Origin: Hoyosella altamirensis
Lineage (GTDB): Bacteria; Actinomycetota; Actinomycetes; Mycobacteriales; Mycobacteriaceae
Assembly: GCF_014191505.1 (NCBI RefSeq)
Contig: NZ_JACHWS010000001.1
Coordinates: 744,001-808,000, forward strand
DNA length: 64,000 nt
Reading direction: 5' to 3'
Shown: piece after piece, positions 55,967-64,000 of the stretch
Layout of the letters: the number at the start of each line of letters is the position of its first letter
How positions within the stretch are numbered: the first letter of the stretch is position 1
Notes under the pieces: generated by a model
Databases searched by the model: none
What the model was told of the DNA's origin: nothing
What the model saw: the letters and a program-made list of their open reading frames with translations, nothing else
Position numbers and translations under genes: made by a program

Positions 55967-56572
55967 CTACAAAGTACAGAGTGGCCTGATCTCCTCAAGT
56001 CCTCCAGTGGTAGGCGACGTAAGGAAAAAACAGGAATCCCAGCCGCGGGACTCGATTGTTGAGCGCACTAACTGCCATTGTTCAGTCGAAATGCTGGATG
56101 TCCTGGAGAGGACGAATCCCGATGTTCGGGCGGGATCGCCCACGATGGCGACCGAATACTCGTCGTCGACATAGGTGACGACGTAATTGGGAATTTCCTC
56201 AGCGATTTCGAACGGCACCGTAGGAAAGCGGACCCGCAATGCGGCGTTGGTCGCGGAGTCGGTCACCCGCGCCGTCCCGTCGATCTGGGACTGCTCGCCG
56301 GTCCATGTCGTGCAGGTATTGCGGACGGAAATCTCACCGGGACCGATGATTCCGTACTCTGCCCGAGTATCGCGGGCGCACTGCAGGCTGAAGGGCTGCG
56401 GTATCGCGGCTATTTGCTGCCACGTTCCTCCGTAGCGTTCAACGTCGAGCGACGGTACTGGCGGCAATGGTTCGGGAAGCATGGATCCCGGTGCTGCGGT
56501 CGCGGTGCCAGGCAGTGCGACGAGTGCGGCGGCGGCAAGGGCGGCAGGCAGGGTGCGCTGTATGAGACTCAC
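55967..56572 (-). CDS. Secreted lipocalin
   Basis: 201 residues. Signal peptide ending near ATAAPG (about residue 27), then a lipocalin barrel: the G-x-W motif in RYGGTWQQIAAIPQPF and the late-strand motif DDEYSVAIVGDPARTSGFVLSR. Three to four cysteines (QCARD, NTCTTW, DSCFF, PLCTL) may form disulfides. Blc-type lipocalins bind lysophospholipids or fatty acids; lack of a lipobox suggests a soluble exported form. ATG 56572. Confidence 0.9.
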   Translation of the reverse strand: MSLIQRTLPAALAAAALVALPGTATAAPGSMLPEPLPPVPSLDVERYGGTWQQIAAIPQPFSLQCARDTRAEYGIIGPGEISVRNTCTTWTGEQSQIDGTARVTDSATNAALRVRFPTVPFEIAEEIPNYVVTYVDDEYSVAIVGDPARTSGFVLSRTSSISTEQWQLVRSTIESRGWDSCFFLTSPTTGGLEEIRPLCTL

Positions 56573-56659
56573 GAAAACAGTCTGTCAGAAATGCACCACG
56601 TTGGTGGCAGTTGTCACATGTGTTTGAGTTCGGCGGAGGTGTGTGGTGAAGATATCCGC

Positions 56660-56884
56660 GTGAAAGAAGTGATCGACCGTTTGATAGGTGCCGCGCCCTA
56701 CGCTGCCGGTTCGCTGCTTGCTGTAATCGTTTTTCGCTTCTTTACCGGCAGTGATGCGGACGTCGCGATCCTCGATTCACTGGGCGGCGGCGCGTTCGCT
56801 TGGGGTGCTATGGCGCTGCTCGGCGTGGGGCTGCACCCCAAGGCAGCACCGCGGCCCGCGCCCCGTCCGGTGGCTGACGCTTAG
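56660..56884 (+). CDS. Small membrane protein
   Basis: 74 residues from GTG 56660 with two hydrophobic segments (YAAGSLLAVIVFRFF and AFAWGAMALLGVGL) and a Pro/Ala-rich basic tail. ATG 56618 would add 14 residues. No clear ribosome-binding site. Divergent from the lipocalin, and its end overlaps by four bases the end of the convergent lipoprotein gene. Family not recognised. Confidence 0.5.
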   Translation: MKEVIDRLIGAAPYAAGSLLAVIVFRFFTGSDADVAILDSLGGGAFAWGAMALLGVGLHPKAAPRPAPRPVADA

Positions 56885-57765
56885 CTTACGGTCGGCAGCG
56901 GCGGAGTGAACTCCAGATTTACGTATGGCTGCGCGCCGCCAATCGCATCGGCCGGCCACTCCGCAGTAGCTTCATGTACTTCGTCGTCGAGCTGCAGCCG
57001 CACCTCATAGCGGTGCGGTGGCTGACCGTCTTCGAGGGATCTTGCCGTCTCTTCCGTGAAGAACCGCAACGACCCTTCTGGGCATGCGGTTGGGGTCGCC
57101 TCAGATTCGATGGTTTGTGTCACGCCGTCAGCCGAGGTGATGGTGATGGCAACCGAGGCCCGCTGAGGGTCGGCACGCAGGTCGGTGAGCGTCAGGTCGG
57201 GGAAGGACATCGACAAGGGGGCGAATTCCGACGCAATCGCGAGCGCGGCCTGCGGTTCGGGCACTGCGCCGTCCTCTGGGGTATCCCAGCGGAACATGAC
57301 TGCAGCGTCACCTTCCGGCGCTCGGACGACGAGGAGCACGTCGTATTCACCAGCGAGTCCCACCGGTTCTAATGTGAACGTGCCGTCTGGGTTTTCCTGA
57401 AGGTCGGTTTCGTAATTCCGGCCGCACTCGTCGCTGCCAGCCTCGCGGAAGTTCGCGACGAATTCCGCTGCCTCGCCGGCGAAATCGACGGTGACGCTGT
57501 CCGGGCTTCCGATGCTCAGGGGGTCTTCCGGCTCCTCGCCATCCACGCACCGGTCAATCCAGCAATAAGTCCAGGGTTCTAGTTCGGTATCGACATCGCC
57601 TGCCCGGACCCGGATAGGCGGCGGCGCTTGCCCATCCGCGGCGGCTTCGGTGGTCGGAGCCGTGGTCACGGGGGCGGGAGGGTCGGTGTCGGTGTCGGTG
57701 CCGCACGCGGCGAGACCAGCTATCAGGACAGCGCAGCTGACCAAAGCGGCCGCGGATCGAGCCAC
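56881..57765 (-). CDS. Lipoprotein of unknown function
   Basis: 294 residues. Signal peptide with lipobox LAAC (Cys21), a Thr/Pro/Asp-rich linker to about residue 50, then a beta-rich domain with PWTYCWIDRCVDG and DECGRNYETDL (likely disulfides) and several immunoglobulin-like strands (YDVLLVVRAPEGDAAVMFRW). I do not recognise a named family; similar large lipoproteins are common in actinobacteria. Confidence 0.75.
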   Translation of the reverse strand: MARSAAALVSCAVLIAGLAACGTDTDTDPPAPVTTAPTTEAAADGQAPPPIRVRAGDVDTELEPWTYCWIDRCVDGEEPEDPLSIGSPDSVTVDFAGEAAEFVANFREAGSDECGRNYETDLQENPDGTFTLEPVGLAGEYDVLLVVRAPEGDAAVMFRWDTPEDGAVPEPQAALAIASEFAPLSMSFPDLTLTDLRADPQRASVAITITSADGVTQTIESEATPTACPEGSLRFFTEETARSLEDGQPPHRYEVRLQLDDEVHEATAEWPADAIGGAQPYVNLEFTPPLPTVS

Positions 57766-57824
57766 GACAACACCCCGCTCTCAATCGCGATGGAATCCGT
57801 TCCCGCGATGCTACCCGTACAGAT

Positions 57825-57856
57825 GCAGGGGGCAGTCCTAACGGACCACCCCCTGC
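57825..57856 (-). terminator. Terminator downstream of yceI
   Basis: GCAGGGGG (57825-57832) and CCCCCTGC (57849-57856) pair perfectly, with an inner GTCC/GGAC stem. It lies 17 bases past the stop of the YceI gene. Confidence 0.65.
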
Positions 57857-57872
57857 GCCGACCGGGCCAGGG

Positions 57873-58427
57873 TTACTGCTTGATGGCTTCGATCTCGAGA
57901 ATGATGGTTACTTTGTCGCCGACGACCGCGCCACCGTTCTCCAGTGGGGCATCGAAGTTGACGCCGAAGTCTTTGCGGTTGATGACTGTGGTGGCTTCGA
58001 AGCCGGCGACCTCGCCCTGTCCCATGCCCGGGTTGACGCCGTTGAACTCGAGGCTCAGTGTCACCGGCTTGGTGACACCACGGAGTGTGAACTCGCCGTC
58101 GACGAACACGTCACCGCCCTCTGCGCGTACGCCGGTGGACCGGAAGGTGGCAGTGGGGTGGTTCGCCGCATCAAAGAAGTCGGTGCTGTGCAGGTGCTCG
58201 TCGCGCTGCTTGTTTTTCGTCGTCACTGAACCGACGGCGATGTCAGCGGCCACTGCCGCGGACCCGTCGTTCTCGACGGTGACCTGGCCCGAAAATTCTG
58301 TGAACTCACCACGGACCTTGCTCACCATGAGGTGGCGGACGCTGAAGGTTACTGAGGAGTGGACGGGGTCAATCGTCCAGGTGCCTGCAGTGAGGCCGGG
58401 AAGGGCGGTGGTGACAGCAGCGGTCAT
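57873..58427 (-). CDS. YceI-like domain protein
   Basis: 184 residues, full YceI lipocalin-like barrel that binds isoprenoid or other long lipids. Typical: GTWTIDPVHSSVTFSVRHLMVSKVRGEF (split as WTIDPVHSSVTFSVRH), DEHLHSTDFFDAANHPTATF, FTLRGVTKPVTLSLEFNG and GFEATTVINRKDFG. No signal peptide. ATG 58427 follows AAGGAG at seven bases; the upstream in-frame start is unlikely. Confidence 0.93.
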   Translation of the reverse strand: MTAAVTTALPGLTAGTWTIDPVHSSVTFSVRHLMVSKVRGEFTEFSGQVTVENDGSAAVAADIAVGSVTTKNKQRDEHLHSTDFFDAANHPTATFRSTGVRAEGGDVFVDGEFTLRGVTKPVTLSLEFNGVNPGMGQGEVAGFEATTVINRKDFGVNFDAPLENGGAVVGDKVTIILEIEAIKQ

Positions 58428-58533
58428 GATGAACTCCTTAGTTACGATGTCCAGAAGTAATTGCTCAAGCAACTACATATAGTAGAACATTCAACTAGCG
58501 AGGTCCATTCCAATGGTGACCAGCGTCACATCG

Positions 58534-59079
58534 CTAGTCTGCGGCGGACAGGCCCGCGTCAACCTCGACGGCCACATCGTCAGCAAGCCGGAGGGCCCCA
58601 AAGAAGGCAGAAAACGGGGTGATGCCCCAACGGCTCTGCGTCACAGTTGCCGAGGCGTGCAGCCGCCCACCGGGACTCACGGTGCCACTGACGGTCAACG
58701 GCTGCGTCTTGCCGACCAGGGTCAGCGTGCCCGGCGCTGAAACAGCATCGTCAACCTGGGCGGTGGAGTCAGCCGTGAACGTGATCACCGGATACTTGCC
58801 AGGCTGCAGCACCTTGACCATGTTCTTCTCGGTCATTTTACGGTCTGACGACGTCATCGGTTTGAGGCCGCCCAGCGCATCCCGGATCGTGAGCGAACCC
58901 GCATTCACCTCGACATGCACCCGGGCCGACCCATCCGGGCCGACCACGACATTCCCCGTCCACTCGGCTGCCTCGATCACCAGGTCATGCCCCGCCCGGG
59001 CGCCGAGTCCGCTGCGACTGGTCTTCACCAGCAAGCGCCCCGAGTCTGGTCCGAGCCGAAACGTTCCTTCGCCCACCAT
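58534..59079 (-). CDS. YceI-family protein, divergent second copy
   Basis: 181 residues. Same fold with weaker conservation: LLVKTSRSGLGARAGHDLVIE at the N-terminus (the variant found in the H-D type of YceI proteins), GTLTLVGKTQPLTVSGTVS and QSRWGITPFSAFFGALRLADDVAVEV. ATG 59079 chosen for length and the family start; no strong ribosome-binding site. About 110 bases upstream of the first copy on the same strand, but clearly not a recent duplicate. Divergent from the ABC exporter. Confidence 0.85.
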   Translation of the reverse strand: MVGEGTFRLGPDSGRLLVKTSRSGLGARAGHDLVIEAAEWTGNVVVGPDGSARVHVEVNAGSLTIRDALGGLKPMTSSDRKMTEKNMVKVLQPGKYPVITFTADSTAQVDDAVSAPGTLTLVGKTQPLTVSGTVSPGGRLHASATVTQSRWGITPFSAFFGALRLADDVAVEVDAGLSAAD

Positions 59080-59184
59080 GACCCAAAGCGTAGCCGCAGT
59101 CCCCCCGCCGGCATGACAACTGTCACGCCAATCTCGTGACATCTGATCCGTGGCCGCGCGTCACCCATCAGCGAACGTAGAAGC

Positions 59185-60129
59185 ATGACTAGCCGACCAC
59201 CCGCAATCGAAATACGCAACCTGCACAAGAGTTTCCGGCAACGAGGCGGCGACCCCGTCAGCGCGGTTCAAGGAATCGACCTGACAATCCAGCGCGGCGA
59301 AGTTGTTGCGTTACTCGGACCCAACGGCGCGGGCAAGACCACCACGCTCGACCTCGTGCTGGGGTTTGCCACTGCAGACCAGGGCGAAGTTCGCGTCTTC
59401 GGGGGAACACCCCGCGCCGCAATCGAGGACGGGGCAGTGTCAGCAGTCCTCCAGACTGGCGGGCTGCTCGCCGACCTCACAGTTCAGGAAACTCTCAAAG
59501 TGGTGGCGTCCCTGATGCCCCGGCCACTCCCAATAGATGAGGTCCTCGATCGTGCTGGCCTCACCGCTGTTGCCCGGCACATGGTGGCGAAGTGTTCGGG
59601 TGGCCAGCAGCAGCGCCTGAAGTTCGGTCTCGCGTTGCTCGCAGACCCAGAATTGCTGATCCTTGACGAGCCCACAGCCGGGATGGACGTCCGTGCCCGC
59701 CGCGAGTTCTGGGGCACCATGCACGCCGAAGCACGGCAGGGACGAACGATCGTGTTCGCGACGCACTACCTCGAAGAAGCGGATGCGTTCGCCAACCGAG
59801 TGGTTCTGATGTCGCGCGGCAGGATAGTTGCCGACGGCTCCACCTCGGAAATTCGCGCCCGGGCAACCGGGCGCACCGTCAGCGCCCGAGTGTCGGCGGA
59901 CATGGCGCAAACCGTGCAGGAATCCATTCTCGCGATCGACGGCGTCCAGGACGTCACCATGCGCGGAGGGCGAATGTCGATCGCATGCCACGACTCCGAC
60001 TCGGTAGCCAAGTATCTTTTTGACCGCGCCCTGGGCTATGACCTGGAGATCACCTCCGCGAACCTCGAAGAAGCTTTCATCACCCTGACCGCCGACAGCC
60101 TCGACGACAGGAAAGGGGTGTCAGCATGA
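59185..60129 (+). CDS. ABC exporter ATP-binding protein
   Basis: 314 residues, drug/daunorubicin-type (DrrA-like) ATPase. Walker A GPNGAGKTTTLDLVLG, signature KCSGGQQQRLKFG, Walker B LLILDEPTAGMDVRAR and switch His in FATHYLEEADAF. The C-terminal domain after about 220 is typical of type-2 exporters. ATG 59185. The end overlaps the permease start. First gene of a four-gene operon with a two-component system. Confidence 0.95.
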   Translation: MTSRPPAIEIRNLHKSFRQRGGDPVSAVQGIDLTIQRGEVVALLGPNGAGKTTTLDLVLGFATADQGEVRVFGGTPRAAIEDGAVSAVLQTGGLLADLTVQETLKVVASLMPRPLPIDEVLDRAGLTAVARHMVAKCSGGQQQRLKFGLALLADPELLILDEPTAGMDVRARREFWGTMHAEARQGRTIVFATHYLEEADAFANRVVLMSRGRIVADGSTSEIRARATGRTVSARVSADMAQTVQESILAIDGVQDVTMRGGRMSIACHDSDSVAKYLFDRALGYDLEITSANLEEAFITLTADSLDDRKGVSA

Positions 60130-60872
60130 GCACCACCTATGTCACCACCGAGTTCCAGCGCACTGTCCGCAACTTTCCCAACATGTTCTTCATCGCGCTG
60201 CTGCCCGGTGCTTTCTATCTCGTCTTCGGCGCACTGATGGAGTTTGGGGCCGAACCCGCCGGCTCGGGCAACGTCGCCGCTGTGATCATGACGTCAATGG
60301 CCTGCTACGGCGCCGCGATCGCGACCATGTCAATTGGTGGCTCCGTCGCCGTCGAGCAGTTCCAGGGATGGGGACGGCAACTCGCGCTCACGCCGCTGAC
60401 GTCGTCGGGGTTCGTCGCCATCAAAGCCGTCGTGGCCATCGGCGTCGCAGCGCTGCCTGTGCTTGTTGTGTACTCACTCGGCTTCTTCTTCGGAGCGCAA
60501 GCGCCACCGCACGTATGGATCCTTTCCGCGTTGCTGTGCTGGGTGGGATCGGCACTTTTCGCGCTTTTCGGGCTCGCCGTCGGCTTTGCCTTTCGCACTG
60601 AAGCGGCGCTGAGCGCGGCTGGAGGGCTGCTCGTCATCCTTGCGTTCTTAGGCAACGTGTTCATCCCACTGACGGGCACAATGCTGGCGATCGCCAAATT
60701 CACACCGATGTACGGGATGGTGGCGCTCGCTCGCTATCCGCAAACGGAAGGCGCCTACGCGGGAATGACGGGCGAATCGCTATGGATACCTGTGGTAAAC
60801 GTCATGGCATGGGCGATCATCTTCGGGGTAGCGGCGGCGATCATGTCGCGCCGGGCTCTGGCAAGGCGATGA
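60126..60872 (+). CDS. ABC-2 type exporter permease
   Basis: 248 residues with six membrane segments and the ABC-2 pattern FQGWGRQLALTPLTSSGFVAIKA in the first loop. Pairs with the upstream ATPase. In this arrangement (ATPase, permease, sensor kinase, LuxR-type regulator) the exporter usually removes or is induced by membrane-active compounds; the substrate is not evident. ATG 60126 overlaps the ATPase stop and its own stop overlaps the kinase ATG (ATGA). Confidence 0.92.
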   Translation: MSTTYVTTEFQRTVRNFPNMFFIALLPGAFYLVFGALMEFGAEPAGSGNVAAVIMTSMACYGAAIATMSIGGSVAVEQFQGWGRQLALTPLTSSGFVAIKAVVAIGVAALPVLVVYSLGFFFGAQAPPHVWILSALLCWVGSALFALFGLAVGFAFRTEAALSAAGGLLVILAFLGNVFIPLTGTMLAIAKFTPMYGMVALARYPQTEGAYAGMTGESLWIPVVNVMAWAIIFGVAAAIMSRRALARR

Positions 60873-61933
60873 CTGACGAGCGGGACTACAGCTGGTTATA
60901 CGGAGCGGTATGGCTCATCTTCCTTGTATTTCCCGCGACGGAACTGTTCACGTCAGACCAGTCGTTCGCGGCTCTGACGGTCGGCGGGACGCTGCTCGTG
61001 GTTTTCGCCGGGGTATTCGTCTACGGTCTGATTTCGCTGAAATGTATAGGCCAGGATGACCTGCGGGCGAACCTTGTGGTGCTGGGCATGGTTGCCATCA
61101 CGGCACTGATGGGCTTACTCATCGGACTCGCCGCAATGGGAATGACAGCGTTCGTCATCAGCTACGTGTTCTTTGCCTGGCCGATGCGCAGGGCGGCTGC
61201 CCTCGCACTTTCCGTCATCGCGCTGGTCCTGGCAGGGCCTGGTGTGATTTTCGGTGGCGAGTTCGGCAGCTACTGGGGGTTTTTGCTGTTCCTGGTGCCG
61301 GTCAGTGTGATGACCGCGCTGTCACGGGTCATGGTCCTCAAGGAAGAATCTCGCCGCGAACTCCAAGACGAACTGTCCAAGGTCGCTGAGCGAGACCGTA
61401 TCGCCAGGGACGTCCATGACATCCTCGGCCACGGACTTACCGTGATCTCGGTGAAGGCCGAACTGGCCGCGCGCCTCATCGACTCTGACCCAGCCCGCGC
61501 AAGGCGCGAACTCGCTGAACTGCATACGCTCGCTCGCGGGGCGCTCGCGGAGGTGCGGTCCACGGTGACGAGAATGCGATCCCGCAGCCTCGATGAGGAG
61601 CTGCGCACCGCCCGGACCGCGCTGACCGCCGCAGGAATTGAAGCTGCCCTGCCCGCATCCGCACCCGAAGTGCGGGACGGTGCCGAGGAGGTATTCGCCT
61701 GGGCCGTTCGCGAAGCTGTCACCAACATCATTCGGCACAGCGGAGCGAGTCGATGCGCGATCACACTGAAGGCTGACTCCGTCACGATTACCGACGATGG
61801 GCGGCGAAACGGCCCGTTGCTCGAAGGCCAAGGGTTGCGCGGGTTGCGCGAACGGGCCGCCACGGCGGGTGCCCGGGTGGAAATTGGGGCCGTACACGGT
61901 GGAGGGACGAGTGTGGAGGTGGCGGTGCCGTGA
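60869..61933 (+). CDS. Sensor histidine kinase, DesK/NarL type
   Basis: 354 residues. Four to six membrane segments in the first about 140, then the HisKA_3 dimerisation helix with the phosphorylated His in RDRIARDVHDILGHGLTVIS, and the ATPase domain with AVREAVTNIIRHSGASRC and [19 protein letters not shown]. No large outside sensor domain, so it probably senses within the membrane, as DesK and bacitracin-type kinases do. ATG 60869 overlaps the permease stop. Confidence 0.94.
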   Translation: MTDERDYSWLYGAVWLIFLVFPATELFTSDQSFAALTVGGTLLVVFAGVFVYGLISLKCIGQDDLRANLVVLGMVAITALMGLLIGLAAMGMTAFVISYVFFAWPMRRAAALALSVIALVLAGPGVIFGGEFGSYWGFLLFLVPVSVMTALSRVMVLKEESRRELQDELSKVAERDRIARDVHDILGHGLTVISVKAELAARLIDSDPARARRELAELHTLARGALAEVRSTVTRMRSRSLDEELRTARTALTAAGIEAALPASAPEVRDGAEEVFAWAVREAVTNIIRHSGASRCAITLKADSVTITDDGRRNGPLLEGQGLRGLRERAATAGARVEIGAVHGGGTSVEVAVP

Positions 61934-62535
61934 TCAAGATCCTGCTCGCCGACGACCAGGCGCTGGTCAGGGGCGCGTTAGCCGCTTTGCTCGAGCTCGA
62001 ACCAGACCTGTCAGTGGTAGCGGAAGTAGGCAGCGGAGACGCTGTCACTCCGGCAGTGCTGGAACATCAGCCCGACGTCTGCCTGCTCGACATCGAAATG
62101 CCCGGGTTAGACGGAATCGCCGCAACCGCGGCCGTGAGGGAGCGATTCCCGGCTACGCGCGTACTAATCGTCACAACGTTTGGCCGGGCGGGTTATTTGC
62201 GCCGCGCGATCGATGCGGGGGCGAGTGGCTTCATCGTCAAGGACACTCCGGCGCGCGAACTCGCGGATGCAGTGCGCCGTGTGCACGCTGGCCTGCGCGT
62301 CATCGACCCAGCCCTAGCCTCGGAAACCCTGGTCGACGGAATCAACCCGCTTACCGAACGGGAACGCCAGGTGCTGCTGCACGCACTCACCGGCGCCACC
62401 GTCGCGTCAATCGCACGACATGTGCACTTATCCCAGGGGACCGTTCGCAACTATTTGTCGTCCGCGATTGGAAAAACTGGAGCGGTGACGCGCGGTGAAG
62501 CTGCCCAGATCGCCCAATCACGCGGCTGGTTGTGA
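61930..62535 (+). CDS. LuxR/NarL-family response regulator
   Basis: 201 residues. Receiver domain with ADDQ acidic pocket, phosphorylated Asp in DVCLLDIEMPGLDG and switch Thr/Lys in VTTFG and VKDTPA. C-terminal LuxR helix-turn-helix: LTERERQVLLHALTGATVAS and HLSQGTVRNYLSSAIGKTG. GTG 61930 overlaps the kinase stop. Should control its own operon. It ends two bases from the convergent DinB-fold gene. Confidence 0.95.
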   Translation: MIKILLADDQALVRGALAALLELEPDLSVVAEVGSGDAVTPAVLEHQPDVCLLDIEMPGLDGIAATAAVRERFPATRVLIVTTFGRAGYLRRAIDAGASGFIVKDTPARELADAVRRVHAGLRVIDPALASETLVDGINPLTERERQVLLHALTGATVASIARHVHLSQGTVRNYLSSAIGKTGAVTRGEAAQIAQSRGWL

Positions 62536-62537
62536 CG

Positions 62538-63137
62538 TCAGGGCTGCCAGTGCGGACTACGTCCTGACAGCCCGATCGCGCGATCCAGTGCGGGAGCATC
62601 GCTGGGCACCTCAATAACTGGTCCGAACAAGCCTTCACGCTCCGCTTCCTCACCGGGAGCCGCCGACATTTCAGTGAACGACAGGCAGGCGGCGGTGCTC
62701 GCGTCGTCGCAGAAGAACTCCTGGCCGGTGGCCCGGGCGAGGTCCCAGCCGTGGAGCACGAGCTCATCCAGCGCGACAAGTCCCGTGATCTCCGCGGGCA
62801 TCGTGACGCCGCCGATGGTGGTTTCACCGTCCCAGGCTGATGGGTTGCGCCACGTCTCGGCGAGCGTAGCCAGGTGAGCGGGGATGGTGACTCGCCACTC
62901 GGCGGGAAGGTCGTCCGCCGAGGGCGCGGGCGGGCTTTTCAGCAGCGCCTCGGCTTCAGGGCTTTTCGGCGTCACCGGTGCAGCCAGGTGGAACGCGTAC
63001 GCGAGGCCCTCAATGTGCGCGAGCAATGTCGCGACGGAGTAGTCCTCGCAGGGTGTAGGGCGAGCAAGGTCGGCATCGGAGATAGCCGGCAGGAGCCGTT
63101 CAATCTCTTTGGCGGCAGCTGTCAGGTCATAGCGCAT
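62538..63137 (-). CDS. TIGR03086-type DinB-fold metal-binding protein
   Basis: 199 residues of the DinB/mycothiol-dependent maleylpyruvate isomerase-like superfamily, which binds a metal through three His. Here TPCEDYSVATLLAHIEGL supplies the first His, and LDELVLHGWDLARATGQEF the second; the family pattern of a short insertion between helices is present. Members are thiol transferases or unknown. ATG 63137. Confidence 0.88.
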   Translation of the reverse strand: MRYDLTAAAKEIERLLPAISDADLARPTPCEDYSVATLLAHIEGLAYAFHLAAPVTPKSPEAEALLKSPPAPSADDLPAEWRVTIPAHLATLAETWRNPSAWDGETTIGGVTMPAEITGLVALDELVLHGWDLARATGQEFFCDDASTAACLSFTEMSAAPGEEAEREGLFGPVIEVPSDAPALDRAIGLSGRSPHWQP

Positions 63138-63351
63138 GTAAGTAGTGACTGGCGATGCTCGCGAAAATCATCGCGCGCAAAATAGTCGATCTTCATGACG
63201 CGCATGTTAGAAACTCACAGCCTGATAGCCGATCTGGTGACCTTCTTGAAACTCAGTGCCAACATCTCGGAAACGAGGCGTCCATAACGTAGTCGTTGCC
63301 TTGCAAGGGTGACATGTAGTTCCGGCAACAGAAATGAAAGGACTGCCAAAC
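63138..63351. other. Intergenic region before the 22-aa peptide gene
   Basis: 214 bases, likely a divergent promoter region and 5' leader of the peptide gene. A TTGCAAGG...TGTAGT arrangement near 63301-63320 may be a promoter. I see no further gene. Confidence 0.4.
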
Positions 63352-63420
63352 ATGGGTCTGGTAGCTGGTCTTATCGCAATCGTTGGCGATCTGCTTCACC
63401 TTCTGCTCGGGGGGCTGTGA
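63352..63420 (+). CDS. 22-residue hydrophobic peptide gene
   Basis: ATG 63352 to TGA 63420, too short for ordinary gene callers. AAAGGA (63338-63343) lies eight to nine bases before the start. The peptide begins MGLVAGLIAIVG and ends HLLLGGL; apart from one Asp and one His it is entirely hydrophobic or Gly, long enough to span a membrane once. A strong terminator follows 26 bases after the stop. It resembles type I toxins or small membrane-active peptides in size and character, but no antisense antitoxin is evident and I recognise no family. Confidence 0.55.
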   Translation: MGLVAGLIAIVGDLLHLLLGGL

Positions 63421-63445
63421 GTCACTGATCCGCTGAGTTAGCTGC

Positions 63446-63482
63446 AAACTGGCCCTGCCATCGCTGATGGCGGGGCCAGTTT
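63446..63482. terminator. Strong hairpin terminator between peptide and META genes
   Basis: Arms 63446-63462 and 63466-63482 pair over 17 bases with a single G-T mismatch and a three-base loop; A-rich and T-rich ends (AAACTGG / CCAGTTT, then TTTT) suit termination in both directions. It begins 25 bases past the peptide stop and touches the end of the META gene. Confidence 0.9.
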
Positions 63483-64000
63483 CAGTTTTGGGCGCGGAAT
63501 CTCAGGCCGTTGCCCGCTTCGGTTGTGACGGTGAGGATGTCGGCGTCAATAGAGGCCGTCACGGTCGTCGACGAGAGAGTGGCGAGTACAGCCCGTTCGA
63601 TGTCATCCCGGTCAGGCAGGCAGGCCATACGTGTCGTCGCGAGCGGGCTGAAAGTGATCTGATCGCCGTCGATCTCGGCGGTGCCATGGAAATTGTTGCA
63701 GCCAGTTGTGCCTGTTGCCCGACCGTCTTGGTCGATCGTCAGGGTCGGCCGCGCTTCCTCTAGCGCTGCTGACGTGCTGATGGCGTCCCGTTCGATGATC
63801 GAGTCAACCACCCACTCCGTCCCGCTGAGCGGCAGGTCAGGTTCGGCCACCTTCCGGTCGAGCAACCGGACTGTCCCAGTATCTGTGCGCAGCGTCAGTG
63901 TGTCGCCGTCTAGGGTCCATTCGGGTTCCGCGGCGAAAAGTGCGCCCACCCAATCATCGGCTCCAGCGACTTCGGGCGGACAACCGATGAGGGTCATCGC
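63482..64000 (-). CDS. META/HslJ-domain protein, partial at window edge
   Basis: The frame stays open to the window end, so the visible 170 residues are the C-terminal part. The last half is a META domain: LPLSGTEWVVDSI, PTLTIDQDGRATGTTGCNNF and FSPLATTRMACLPDRDDIE with the paired cysteines. The first half (IGCPPEV, WTLDGDTLTLRTDTGTVRLL) looks like the end of a second META domain, so it is probably a two-domain exported protein or lipoprotein. HslJ is linked to heat and novobiocin resistance in E. coli; role here unknown. ATG 63997 is unlikely to be the true start. Confidence 0.85.
   Translation of the reverse strand, partial: AMTLIGCPPEVAGADDWVGALFAAEPEWTLDGDTLTLRTDTGTVRLLDRKVAEPDLPLSGTEWVVDSIIERDAISTSAALEEARPTLTIDQDGRATGTTGCNNFHGTAEIDGDQITFSPLATTRMACLPDRDDIERAVLATLSSTTVTASIDADILTVTTEAGNGLRFRAQN

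Overview
The window is a 64 kb stretch of high-GC chromosome from an actinobacterium of the order Mycobacteriales. The evidence is gene order. The block pgsA-type gene / DUF881 / sbp / DUF881 / gcvH / garA / ftsR (MerR) / bfn / merR / gcvB, followed on the minus strand by glcB, two CNNM transporters, guaB1, gnd, an M56 peptidase and blaI, follows the Mycobacterium tuberculosis Rv1822-Rv1847 region. A genus such as Hoyosella/Amycolicicoccus, Rhodococcus or Dietzia is plausible, but the sequence alone does not let me choose. I see no rRNA, tRNA, insertion sequence, prophage or CRISPR array.

Layout. 1-4.3 kb: accessory genes (a frameshifted Baeyer-Villiger-type monooxygenase behind an operator-like inverted repeat, an OsmC protein, a pentapeptide-periodic protein, an MFS exporter). 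4.3-8.2 kb: acyP-smc. 8.3-17.6 kb: the conserved phospholipid / division / glycine-cleavage block, with FHA regulator GarA and a tandem glycine riboswitch before gcvB. 17.6-29.8 kb: minus-strand metabolism and envelope genes (phosphoesterase, malate synthase G, CNNM pair, GMP reductase, 6-phosphogluconate dehydrogenase, M56/BlaI pair). 29.8-34.5 kb: an iron island made of a siderophore ABC importer (one permease fused to an RDD domain), a divergent iron-box gene, and an IdeR-box-driven small RNA matching the position of mycobacterial MrsI. 35-43.3 kb: ndh, a hydrolase and the ufaA1-like methylated fatty-acid operon with two tandem methyltransferases. 43.5-50.2 kb: amino-acid symporter, DUF2252, an HspR-type operator with hsp20, nitroreductase, fructosamine-kinase-like, DUF309 and amidotransferase genes. 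50.2-57.8 kb: membrane and secreted proteins, including a small peptide gene followed by a SagB-type dehydrogenase. 57.8-64 kb: two YceI proteins, an ABC exporter with its own two-component system, and a 22-residue hydrophobic peptide gene ending in a strong terminator.

How parts work together: glycine turnover (gcvH, gcvB, riboswitch) sits with GarA, known in mycobacteria to tune central nitrogen/carbon metabolism. Iron limitation should switch on the importer, the divergent gene and the MrsI-like RNA together through IdeR boxes. Heat stress should release HspR from the box before hsp20. The most unusual items are the MrsI-type RNA beside a transporter operon, the RDD-FecCD fusion, the peptide/SagB pair, the 22-aa peptide, and the pentapeptide protein.
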